Positions 1 to 5,879 of a DNA stretch of 6,623 nucleotides are shown here, one piece after another. The notes under the pieces were generated by a model. That model saw only the letters and a program-made list of their open reading frames with translations, made no database searches and was not told the origin of the DNA. The number at the start of each line of letters is the position of its first letter. Within the stretch, counting starts at the first letter, position 1. Both the position numbers and the translations under genes were made by a program. The stretch comes from Ilumatobacteraceae bacterium (GTDB lineage Bacteria; Actinomycetota; Acidimicrobiia; Acidimicrobiales; Ilumatobacteraceae), in contig JAODBQ010000048.1 of the NCBI GenBank assembly GCA_025464045.1, positions 1-6,623 of the forward strand. The letters run 5' to 3'.

Positions 1-452
1 GTCGCCAGGCGGTCTCGCGGGCCCGGCGGCGCGTGCGCGAGGAGCGCGCCGGGCGCGCGTGGCGTGCGGCCGGCGCCGTCGAGCGTCGTTCGGAGGGGAC
101 CTCCGAGCTCGTCGCGGCGTTCCTCGCGGCGTGCCTCGGTGGCGATCTCGACGGTTTGCACCGGGTGCTCGCCGACGACGTCGTGGTCGTCAGCGACGGT
201 GGCGCGTTCGTCCACGCGGCCCGTCACCCTGTGGTCGGCTTCGACCGCGTCGCGCGGCTCCTCACCAACCTCGCGAAGCGTCTGCCGGCCGGGCTGACGC
301 CGGAGGTGCGCACGGTCAACGGCGAGTCCGGGATGGTCGCGTGGCGCGACGGGATCGCTGTCATGGTGCTCGTGGTCGAGGTGCGCGACGCGCTGATCCG
401 GACCGTGCGGATCATGGTCAACCCGGACAAGCTGCGTCACATCGGCAACTGA
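1..452 (+). CDS. ECF41-family (SigJ-like) RNA polymerase sigma factor, C-terminal part, 5' end outside window
   Basis: The frame is open from base 3 to the TGA at 450-452 and gives 149 residues with no start that fits a complete protein. The first residues (RQAVSRARRRV) look like the end of a sigma-4 helix-turn-helix, which in this family commonly reads C-R-Q-x-x-x-R-A-R. A SnoaL/NTF2-like domain follows from about residue 35 to the end, with LVAAFLAACLGGDL, then VVVSDGG, ARHPVVGFDRVARLL, and NPDKLRHI near the C-terminus. The NPDKL motif and a DGG motif are hallmarks of ECF41 sigma factors. In these the fused SnoaL-like tail takes the place of a separate anti-sigma factor and modulates core-polymerase binding. 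The family usually has DGGG(K/R); here it reads DGGA. ECF41 genes often lie beside a carboxymuconolactone-decarboxylase, DoxX or oxidoreductase gene, but no such partner is in view. The missing upstream part should hold sigma-2 and the rest of sigma-4. Confidence 0.88.
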   Translation, partial: RQAVSRARRRVREERAGRAWRAAGAVERRSEGTSELVAAFLAACLGGDLDGLHRVLADDVVVVSDGGAFVHAARHPVVGFDRVARLLTNLAKRLPAGLTPEVRTVNGESGMVAWRDGIAVMVLVVEVRDALIRTVRIMVNPDKLRHIGN

Positions 453-507
453 CCCGGCCATCGCGAGCGGACCGCCGCCGCACCCCTCGGCGGGGCTGCG
501 GACGTGT

Positions 508-514
508 GGGAGGA
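508..514 (+). promoter_or_regulatory. Ribosome binding site for the DUF4352-like membrane protein
   Basis: GGGAGGA lies 9 bases before the ATG at 524. It fixes this ATG as the start and excludes the much longer open frame that runs back through the sigma-factor gene. Confidence 0.75.
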
Positions 515-523
515 TCGTCGGCG

Positions 524-1981
524 ATGAGCGATCTGCCGCCCCCGAGCCTCCCGCCGCCGGGCGACCGGACGCCGCTGCCGCCGCCCGGTTCGCCGCGTTC
601 GCCCGGTTCGCCGGGATCCCCTGGCTCGACGCCACAGGGGATCGGGCTGCCTCCGCCCGGTGGACATCCGCAGTTCGGTGTGCCTGTGGGAGCGGCCTTG
701 GTGCCGGTGCAGCCCGTGGCGGCGCCGGGCAAGCCCCCGTGGTGGAGGCGGCCGGCCGGGTACATCGGCGGGGTCACGGCGATCGCGGCGGTGATCGTCG
801 CGGTGGTGCTGGTCGTCACGTCCGGTGGCGACGACGCGGCGACCACGACCGGCGACCACGTCGAGCAGACGGATCGCGGTGGCACCCGGGCAGCGGGCAC
901 CGACGCCACCACGCCGTCACGCCGCACGACGACCACCGCGCCGCGCCGGACCACCACGAGCCAGTCGAACGACGAGCCGACGACACGTTTCACACTGCCC
1001 GACCTCACTGATCCGCCGACCACGCAGGGCGCTCCCACGACGACCGCGACTCCCGCGTCGAACCCGAGCGTGCCCGCCACCGGTGTGCCCGCTGTCGATC
1101 CGCCGGGGTCCACCGTGGCGCCGCCCGCCGGCGAGCTCCCGATCGGCGGCCAGGCAACCGTGCGCGACGGCACGGACAGCGTCGAGGTGACCGTGCTCCA
1201 GGTCGTCGACAACGCGCCGCCGATCGCGTTCCTTCCACCCGACGCCGGCGACAAGCTCGTGGCCGTGAGGATGCGACTGGTCAACACCGGCACCCGGTCG
1301 TTGGACGTCCTCGCCACGTTCGGTGCCGTCTTGATCGACCGTTCGAACCAGCAGTTCGAGCCCTCGTTCGTGTCGTCGTCGATCGGTCCGGGCTTGCCGT
1401 TCCTGATGGTGCTCCCCGGCGACGTGCGCTCCGGTTGGATCACGTGGGAGGTCCCCGAGACGAGCGTGCCGGCGAGCATGCAGTGGAAGCTGAACTTCGG
1501 GGGCTCGGGCGCCGAGTGGGACCTCACCCAGCCCGGCCAGACCCCTCCCGCAGGACCGCCCGTCATCGCGCCGTCGACGGCGTTCAACGCGCCGGTCACC
1601 CTGCACGGCGACGACGGTGTGGCGATCCAGGTGATCGCGATGCAACTCGTCGACAATGCCGTCTCGGACTTCCCCTCCGGCACCCCGGACACCCGGGTCG
1701 TCGCCGTGCAGTTCACGTTCACCAACGCCGGCGGCGCCGCGCACACCGAGTTCCCGGACTTCGCCGTCGCCTTGATCGACGCCGACGGCGAGCAGTTCTC
1801 CTCGTCCGCCTTCGGGACCGATGCGGGACCGGGGTTCGACGGCACGGTGGACCTCAAGCCGGGGGACTCACGCGTCGGGTTCCTCGCGTTCGAGATGCCG
1901 AACGACGCCCTCCCGGTGAAGGTCCAGGTGCGCCTGGACGCCGGGCAGGCCGCGGAGTTCGGCGAGCTCGGCCTCACCTGA
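524..1981 (+). CDS. Membrane-anchored protein with Pro-rich head and two DUF4352-like domains
   Basis: 485 residues, starting at the ATG that follows GGGAGGA. Residues 1-75 are Pro/Gly/Ser-rich, with PPP runs and an SPG microrepeat (about 23-35). Residues 76-98 are the only membrane helix, preceded by WWRR, so the head should be cytoplasmic and the rest outside. Residues 100-200 form a Thr/Pro/Ser-rich stalk. Two related beta-rich domains follow (about 210-335 and 355-475). They share the order V-x-V-x-x-x-Q-x-V-D-N, then VAV with FTN or LVNTG, then A-x-L-I-D, then L-x-P-G-D-x-R-x-G, then E-x-P. This pattern resembles DUF4352/TelA-type immunoglobulin-like domains of actinobacterial lipoproteins and membrane proteins. 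I see no cysteine, so it is not a lipoprotein. Function is unknown; a role in envelope sensing or adhesion is inference only. It lies 71 bp after the sigma factor gene and 26 bp before the deacylase frame, so co-transcription is possible. The domain assignment comes from the pattern, not from a search. Confidence 0.82.
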   Translation: MSDLPPPSLPPPGDRTPLPPPGSPRSPGSPGSPGSTPQGIGLPPPGGHPQFGVPVGAALVPVQPVAAPGKPPWWRRPAGYIGGVTAIAAVIVAVVLVVTSGGDDAATTTGDHVEQTDRGGTRAAGTDATTPSRRTTTTAPRRTTTSQSNDEPTTRFTLPDLTDPPTTQGAPTTTATPASNPSVPATGVPAVDPPGSTVAPPAGELPIGGQATVRDGTDSVEVTVLQVVDNAPPIAFLPPDAGDKLVAVRMRLVNTGTRSLDVLATFGAVLIDRSNQQFEPSFVSSSIGPGLPFLMVLPGDVRSGWITWEVPETSVPASMQWKLNFGGSGAEWDLTQPGQTPPAGPPVIAPSTAFNAPVTLHGDDGVAIQVIAMQLVDNAVSDFPSGTPDTRVVAVQFTFTNAGGAAHTEFPDFAVALIDADGEQFSSSAFGTDAGPGFDGTVDLKPGDSRVGFLAFEMPNDALPVKVQVRLDAGQAAEFGELGLT

Positions 1982-1999
1982 ACCGGCGGGCCGGGCAAG

Positions 2000-2152
2000 A
2001 TGAGGAGGTGGCGGATCGGTCCTCGGCAGCAAGCGCTGGCGGCGACAGTCATCGCGCTGGTCCCGGTGCTGGTCCCGGTGCCGGTCACGGCGGAGGCCGG
2101 GTTGGTGGACGCGGGCCGACCCGCGGTGGCACACCGGCGATCGTGGCGCTGA
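2000..2152 (+). CDS. Possible small signal-peptide-like or membrane peptide overlapping the deacylase start
   Basis: This is a 50-codon ORF (ATG 2000, TGA 2150-2152) in a different frame from the deacylase. It encodes MRRWRIGPRQQ, then a hydrophobic run (about residues 12-29, rich in A, L, V and P), then a VTAEAG stretch that resembles a signal-peptidase site, and a charged tail. About 43 of its 50 codons end in G or C. The deacylase frame read over the same bases (2008-2130) has only about 23 of 41. Against it, no good ribosome binding site precedes the ATG, it is short, and I recognise no family. It could be a real small protein, a remnant of a gene with a broken frame, or chance. Its stop overlaps the alternative deacylase start GTG 2143, an arrangement that would allow translational coupling. 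Confidence 0.3.
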   Translation: MRRWRIGPRQQALAATVIALVPVLVPVPVTAEAGLVDAGRPAVAHRRSWR

Positions 2153-2607
2153 CGGCGGCCGGCGTCGCGTTCGACGTCCACGAGTTCCACCACGAGCCCG
2201 GCGAGCGCAACTACGGGATGGCCGCGGCCGAGGCGCTCGGGGTCGATCCGGACCAGGTGTTCAAGACGCTGCTCGCGGTCGCCCACGGCAGTGCCGGCGC
2301 CGAACCCGTCGTCGGGATCGTTCCGGTGAGCGGCCAGCTGTCGCTGCGCGAACTGGCTGCCGCGGCCGGCGCGAAGCGGGCGGAGATGTGCCCGGTGGAG
2401 GACGCCGAGCGGCTCACCGGGTACGTCGTCGGTGGCATCAGCCCGTTCGGCCAGCGCAAGCGGATGCGCACCGTGATCGACGAGACGTGCGAGCTGTGGG
2501 AGACGGTGTTCGTCAGCGGCGGCCGTCGCGGCCTCGATCTGGAGCTCGCCCCCGCCGCCCTGATCACCCTCCTCCACGCCACCGTCGCGCCGATCGCCGC
2601 CCGCTGA
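2008..2607 (+). CDS. ybaK: Cys-tRNA(Pro)/Cys-tRNA(Cys) deacylase, YbaK/EbsC family
   Basis: The enzyme hydrolyses Cys-tRNA(Pro) made by mistake by prolyl-tRNA synthetase, a trans-editing step in the cytoplasm. From the TPAIVAL segment (residue 42 with start GTG 2008) to the C-terminus the protein lines up without gaps against my recollection of E. coli YbaK near its N-terminus. Visible motifs are HEFHHEP, DPDQVFKTLL (with K86 matching the essential YbaK lysine), PVSGQLSLREL, GAKRAEM, GYVVGGISPFGQ and VSGGRRGLDLEL. The start is uncertain. GTG 2008 is the only in-frame start that keeps the conserved TPA, and it gives 199 residues with a 41-residue Gly/Pro/Ser-rich extension. That extension has poor third-position GC, and the purine-rich AGGAG sits directly against the GTG. 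GTG 2143 gives 154 residues but drops TPA and four more. Function is far more certain than the N-terminus. It ends 400 bp before the convergent protease gene. Confidence 0.9.
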   Translation: MADRSSAASAGGDSHRAGPGAGPGAGHGGGRVGGRGPTRGGTPAIVALTAAGVAFDVHEFHHEPGERNYGMAAAEALGVDPDQVFKTLLAVAHGSAGAEPVVGIVPVSGQLSLRELAAAAGAKRAEMCPVEDAERLTGYVVGGISPFGQRKRMRTVIDETCELWETVFVSGGRRGLDLELAPAALITLLHATVAPIAAR

Positions 2608-2680
2608 CTCCCGCGCCGCGCCGGACCGTGCGAACCCATGCTCCACAGCCCGGCGCCGCCCCCCTCCACCGTGTCTCCCC

Positions 2681-2748
2681 GCCGTGTCCCTCCGCCTCCG
2701 CCGTTCCGCCCAGCCGCCGCCGTTCCGCCCCGCTTCCGCCGTTCCGCC
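2681..2748 (+). repeat. 19-bp tandem repeat, about 3.6 units
   Basis: Units begin at 2681, 2700, 2719 and 2738, exactly 19 bp apart. The core GCCGTTCCGCC is identical in the last three units (2700-2710, 2719-2729, 2738-2748), and the first unit reads GCCGTGTCCCT. The second half of each unit is more variable and pyrimidine-rich. The array ends 4 bp before hairpin module copy 1. Confidence 0.7.
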
Positions 2749-2752
2749 GAAC

Positions 2753-2841
2753 TGGTCATGATCCGGCCGAGCACTCCCCGGTCGGATCATGACCACTACG
2801 CCCGGACGCCGGTTCGGAGCCGGGCCCGCCCGGCCGTCGGG
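2753..2841 (+). repeat. Hairpin repeat module, copy 1
   Basis: A perfect 13-bp inverted repeat pairs TGGTCATGATCCG (2753-2765) with CGGATCATGACCA (2783-2795). After one G-T wobble the stem continues with CCG/CGG and closes on the 9-base loop AGCACTCCC (2770-2778). A second small hairpin, CCGGTT-CGG-AGCCGG with one wobble, lies at 2809-2823. Bases 2767-2841 recur as a direct repeat in copy 2, with the first 34 bases (2767-2800) identical. The left arm differs between copies, yet each copy can still fold. Confidence 0.8.
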
Positions 2842-2844
2842 AGC

Positions 2845-2906
2845 GTGGGTGCGGTGTGGGTGCTGGTGTGGGTGGGTGTGGTGCGGTGTGGGTGGTGGTG
2901 TGGTGT
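2845..2906 (+). repeat. G/T-only spacer with a 32-bp internal period
   Basis: These 62 bases contain no A and only three C (2852, 2863, 2884). Bases 2848-2871 recur at 2880-2903 with one mismatch, including GGTGCGGTGTGGGTG in both. There are several GGG and many GG runs, so two-layer G-quadruplexes on the plus strand are possible. It fills almost all the space between the two hairpin modules. Confidence 0.7.
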
Positions 2907-2969
2907 CCGGCCGTAGTGGTCATCGTCTGACCGAGCACTCCCCGGTCGGATCATGACCACTACGGCCGG
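2907..2969. terminator. Possible bidirectional terminator between convergent genes
   Basis: The long hairpin of module copy 2 sits between two convergent genes, where a symmetric stem could stop transcription from either side. No T-tract follows on either strand, so it is not a classical intrinsic terminator. The role is inferred from position and stem strength. Confidence 0.35.
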
Positions 2970-3007
2970 ACGAGCCGGTTCGGAGCCGGGCACGCCCCGC
3001 CGTCGGG
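2907..3007 (+). repeat. Hairpin repeat module, copy 2
   Basis: A perfect 17-bp inverted repeat pairs CCGGCCGTAGTGGTCAT (2907-2923) with its complement at 2953-2969. The stem continues inward, with mismatch or wobble at 2924, 2925 and 2928, through GACCG (2929-2933) and CGGTC (2943-2947), and closes on the same AGCACTCCC loop (2934-2942). The small CCGGTT-CGG-AGCCGG hairpin recurs at 2975-2989. Against copy 1, the part from 2931 to 3007 has three substitutions and one 2-base insertion. The module ends exactly one base before the protease stop codon at 3008-3010. Confidence 0.8.
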
Positions 3008-3928
3008 TCAGGGGCGGCGTTGGCGGAGGAGGGCTTCGATCCGGGCCACTCGGGTGCGGGCCGGCGGATGGCTGGTGGAGAGGCGCTCGCGCCACGTCTG
3101 CTCGGCCGGCGTCGCGGTCGTCACGACACGCCGCAGGGCGCTGGCCAAGGGCTTGCCGAAGCCCATCGCCACGACCCGCCGGTCGGCCTGGAACTCGGCG
3201 TTGCGCCCGACCACGTTGCCGATCGCGTTGCTCGCGCCGAGTCCGGCGAGGAACGGCCACGACACCACCGTCAGCACGGCGCTGAGGAACCGGCCGAGCG
3301 CGGTGAGGCTCGTCGACTGGCGGGCGAACGTGTCGGTGGCGGCGGTCGCCACGTTCTGCAGGAAGAAGCCGATGCGTGCGAGCAGCAGGACGGGCATGCT
3401 CAACCACTGGGCGATCGTCAGCGCGACGGTGTGGAAGCCGAGGTGATGGCTCAGCTCGTGCGCGAGGACACCGGCGAGCTCGTCGCGCGGCAACGTCTCG
3501 ATCGCGAAGCTGGTGACGATCACGAGGTGCCCGCCGCAGGCGAACGCGTTGAGGTCGTCGGCCGGCAGCACCGCGAGCGCGTACCGACCGCGGGGCAGGC
3601 GGTTGGCCTGCAGCACCGAGCGCCAGGACGTGTCGAGCAGCGCCCGCTCACTGCGAGTCGGGCGGCGCGCGCCGAGCAGCGGGGCGACGAGCCGGACCTG
3701 CACCGGGCGCAGGAACAGGACCACGCCGGCGAGCAGGTAGCCGAGCGCGAACCAACCGAACGGCACGTGCCACACGACGTGGACGGGGAGCCAGATCAGG
3801 AACAGCGCAGCGAGCCACAGGGGCGCCACGGCCAGCGCGGGAAGCAGCGCGGTGAGCGCGGACGACTCGACGTGGCGTCGCGCCAGTGCGGGCACTCGGC
3901 GTCGTGTCGGTGCCGCCCGACTGGTCAT
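3008..3928 (-). CDS. M48-family membrane zinc metalloprotease (HtpX-like)
   Basis: 306 residues, start ATG at 3928-3926. Zinc-site motifs are HELSH (H157-E158-x-x-H161) and EFQAD (E245), the third ligand, in the usual spacing for M48 proteases. The NAFACGG segment (127-133) followed by VIVTS, and STSHPPARTRVARI near the C-terminus (284-296), match conserved M48 features (NAFA-x-G and STHP-x-x-x-R-I). Hydrophobic segments at about 25-48 and 57-74 precede the catalytic domain, and two more (about 167-190 and 211-232) lie between HExxH and the glutamate ligand, as in HtpX. It should sit in the cytoplasmic membrane and degrade damaged or misfolded membrane proteins; the substrate is unknown. About 306 residues is normal for HtpX. 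Only a weak GGAG is visible, 3 bases before the ATG. The gene is convergent with the deacylase and divergent from the HD-GYP gene. No regulator partner such as BlaI is adjacent. Confidence 0.9.
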   Translation of the reverse strand: MTSRAAPTRRRVPALARRHVESSALTALLPALAVAPLWLAALFLIWLPVHVVWHVPFGWFALGYLLAGVVLFLRPVQVRLVAPLLGARRPTRSERALLDTSWRSVLQANRLPRGRYALAVLPADDLNAFACGGHLVIVTSFAIETLPRDELAGVLAHELSHHLGFHTVALTIAQWLSMPVLLLARIGFFLQNVATAATDTFARQSTSLTALGRFLSAVLTVVSWPFLAGLGASNAIGNVVGRNAEFQADRRVVAMGFGKPLASALRRVVTTATPAEQTWRERLSTSHPPARTRVARIEALLRQRRP

Positions 3929-4101
3929 CCGCTCCAGGCTACGAGCGCCTGCGCCGCGCAGGCCGGACGTCCCCGATCGCCCTCGGCGGCTGGCGGATGT
4001 CGGTGTTTCGTTGCGCGCACATCGTTCGACGCAAGGCGAGTGGACATCTCATAAGCTGTCGCCCGACGGACGTTCTCGGACCCGGCCGAACGTCGTCGCG
4101 C

Positions 4102-4107
4102 AAGGAG
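4102..4107 (+). promoter_or_regulatory. Ribosome binding site for the HD-GYP protein
   Basis: AAGGAG lies 8 bases before GTG 4116. It supports this GTG over the ATG at 3852, which would add 88 residues of Arg/Pro-rich sequence overlapping the 5' end of the divergent protease gene, and over the next GTG at 4122. Confidence 0.8.
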
Positions 4108-4115
4108 ACGGACCA

Positions 4116-5879
4116 GTGTCGGTGACCGCATCACTGATCGACGGGAGCGACGGCCCGTCCGTCCGCGCGCTCCTCGACGATGCCCGTCGCCTCGAGGACT
4201 CGCAGCCGACACATGCGCGTGCGCTGGTCCAGCGGGCGCGCGTCCTGGCACGCGCTCACCGCGACGAAGCGGGCGAGGCGGAGGCGCTCTACCGCCTGGC
4301 CGGTGGTTCGTACGCGGCCGGTGAGCCACACGATGCGTTCGGCATCGCGTTGGAGTCACGCGACCTCGCGCACAAGTGCGGTGCGACCGTCGTCGAGGTG
4401 TGGGCGCTCAACCTCGTCGGGATCATCCACTACAACGCGGGCAACTTCAGCGAGGCGCTGGCCAGCACGCTGCGCGCCCTCGAGCTGTACCGCACCACGG
4501 ACCATCGGGTCGACGAGGGCAACGTGCTCAACACGCTCGCCGTCATCTACCACAGCCTCGGCGACCTCGACCGGGCCATCGTCACCTACGAGGCCGCGCT
4601 CACCGCGAACAAGGGTCTCGATCGTCCGGGCATGGACGCGATCGCACTGGCGAACATGGCCAAGGTGCGCTTCGAGCGCAACGAGAACCTGCTCGCGGTG
4701 AGCCTCGGCGAGTCCGCGCTGGAGCTCGCCCGTGAGCACGGCCCTGCCTACGTGCCCGACATCCTCGCCCGGCTGGCCGGCGCGTACGCGTCGCTCAGCG
4801 CGCTCGACCGCGCCGCGGTGTGCGTCGACGACGCCGACGCGATCATCGCCGAGCGTGCTGCCCGTCACGCCGAGCTCCCGCCGTCGTCGACCATCGCGGT
4901 GCGCCTCGCCCGCGCCAAGGTCCTGATCGCGATGGGCGAGCCGGAGGCCGCCACGGTGTGCTACGAGCAAGCGGTGTTCCTGGCCAACGAGGCCTCGCTG
5001 CCCGAAGCCAGCCTGCAGGCGCACCAGGAGCTCGCCGAGCTGTACAAGAAGCTCGGCCGCTTCGAGGAGGCACTCGCCCATCAGGAGGCCCGCTTCGAGG
5101 TCAACAAGGAGCTGTTCAACCGCGGCACGGACCTGCGGATCAAGACGTTGCAGATCGCCCACGACACCGACGCGGCGCGGCACCAGGCCGAGATCCTGCG
5201 CCTGCGCACGGGTGAGCTGGAGGCGCTCGTCGAGGGTCGCACGGGTGAGCTCGAGCGGTACCACGTCGAGGCGTTCCAACAGCTCGCCGACCTCGCCGAC
5301 CACCCGGAGGCCGGGGCGACCAGGCACACGCTGCGCGTCGGTGAGCTGGCCGGCGCGATCGCGTTGGAGCTCGACGAGGACCGCGCGTGGGCGCGGCGCC
5401 TGGCCAAGGCGGCACGGCTGCACGACATCGGCAAGGTCGCGGTGCCCGAGTCGATCCGGCTGAAGGCCGGTCCGCTGACGGCGGAGGAGATGGAGGTCGT
5501 CAAGACCCACACCACCGTCGGCCACGAGATCCTCTCCGGGAGCGAGTCGCCGCTGCTCCAGCTCGCCGCGGAGATCGCACTCAACCACCACGAGCGGTGG
5601 GACGGCGCCGGCTACCCGAACGGCCTCCGCGGTGCGGACATCCCGATAAGCGGTCGGATCGTCACCGTCGCCGACGTGTTCGACGCGCTCGTCAGCGTGC
5701 GCACCTACAAGGGCGCGTGGACGGCGGAGGAGGCGATCCGGTACATCGTCGACGCCAGCGGCAAGCGCTTCGAGCCGCAGGTCGTCGAGGCGTTCGTGCG
5801 GGTGATCCTCAGGCGGGACCCGACGCTGCTCGCTCGGCTCCGTTCGCCGGCGACCGCGTCGCCGCTGTCGGAGCGCTGA
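4116..5879 (+). CDS. TPR-containing HD-GYP domain protein, probable cyclic-di-GMP phosphodiesterase
   Basis: 587 residues from GTG 4116. Residues about 55-335 are a helical array of TPR-like repeats, with A-x-x-Y-x-x-G-x-x-x-x-A-x-x-x-x patterns such as YHSLGDLDRAIVTYEAAL (145-162) and YKKLGRFEEALAHQEA (310-325). Residues about 340-388 form a charged linker helix (EILRLRTGELEALVEGRTGELE) of the coiled-coil kind that joins TPR arrays to output domains. Residues about 389-570 are a complete HD-GYP domain: H404, HDIGK (436-440), H465 and H470, HHERWDGAGYP (491-501) and VADVFDAL with D520. Spacing of the metal-ligand candidates H404, H436/D437, H465, H491/H492 and D520 fits active HD-GYP enzymes, which split cyclic-di-GMP to pGpG or GMP. 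No membrane segment or signal peptide is seen, so the protein is cytoplasmic, and the TPR part probably senses a protein or peptide partner. It may have its own promoter in the 187-bp divergent interval. The 3' end overlaps the TetR gene by 71 bp. Confidence 0.9.
   Translation: MSVTASLIDGSDGPSVRALLDDARRLEDSQPTHARALVQRARVLARAHRDEAGEAEALYRLAGGSYAAGEPHDAFGIALESRDLAHKCGATVVEVWALNLVGIIHYNAGNFSEALASTLRALELYRTTDHRVDEGNVLNTLAVIYHSLGDLDRAIVTYEAALTANKGLDRPGMDAIALANMAKVRFERNENLLAVSLGESALELAREHGPAYVPDILARLAGAYASLSALDRAAVCVDDADAIIAERAARHAELPPSSTIAVRLARAKVLIAMGEPEAATVCYEQAVFLANEASLPEASLQAHQELAELYKKLGRFEEALAHQEARFEVNKELFNRGTDLRIKTLQIAHDTDAARHQAEILRLRTGELEALVEGRTGELERYHVEAFQQLADLADHPEAGATRHTLRVGELAGAIALELDEDRAWARRLAKAARLHDIGKVAVPESIRLKAGPLTAEEMEVVKTHTTVGHEILSGSESPLLQLAAEIALNHHERWDGAGYPNGLRGADIPISGRIVTVADVFDALVSVRTYKGAWTAEEAIRYIVDASGKRFEPQVVEAFVRVILRRDPTLLARLRSPATASPLSER

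Larger units (their letters stand above)
2608..3007. other. 400-bp non-coding interval between convergent genes, rich in repeats
   Basis: It lies between the stop of the deacylase (+) and the stop of the M48 protease (-). Bases 2608-2680 hold nothing I recognise beyond pyrimidine-rich sequence. From 2681 onward it holds, in order, a 19-bp tandem repeat, hairpin module copy 1, a G/T-only spacer and hairpin module copy 2. Several open frames cross it, but they have low-complexity products and no family resemblance, so I regard it as non-coding. Confidence 0.7.

Noticed and set aside
475..493. Hairpin CCGCCG-(7)-CGGCGG after the sigma factor gene
   Set aside because: A 6-bp GC stem with no T-tract is common by chance in such sequence, and the next gene's ribosome site begins 15 bases later.
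418..2796. 792-codon open frame on the minus strand
   Set aside because: It lies antisense to the membrane protein and the deacylase, both well supported. Its product is low-complexity and it crosses the non-coding repeats. Long antisense frames are expected at this GC content.
2756..2938. 60-codon minus-strand frame and overlapping frames across the repeat cluster
   Set aside because: Products are Thr/Pro/His repeats encoded by the C/A-rich complement of the G/T tract. They reflect the repeats and not a protein.
2653..3007. CRISPR array or insertion sequence
   Set aside because: There are only two copies of the module with unequal arms, no regular short spacers, no cas gene and no transposase frame.
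4025..4055. TTCGAC / CATAAG as a promoter for the HD-GYP gene
   Set aside because: The -10 matches 4 of 6, but the -35 is poor and the spacing is 19. It is the most A/T-rich spot of the divergent interval, so a promoter is plausible there but not supported.
4356..5591. 411-codon open frame on the minus strand
   Set aside because: It is antisense to the TPR/HD-GYP gene and is a by-product of that gene's codon bias. Its Leu/Arg/Val-rich product resembles no family.
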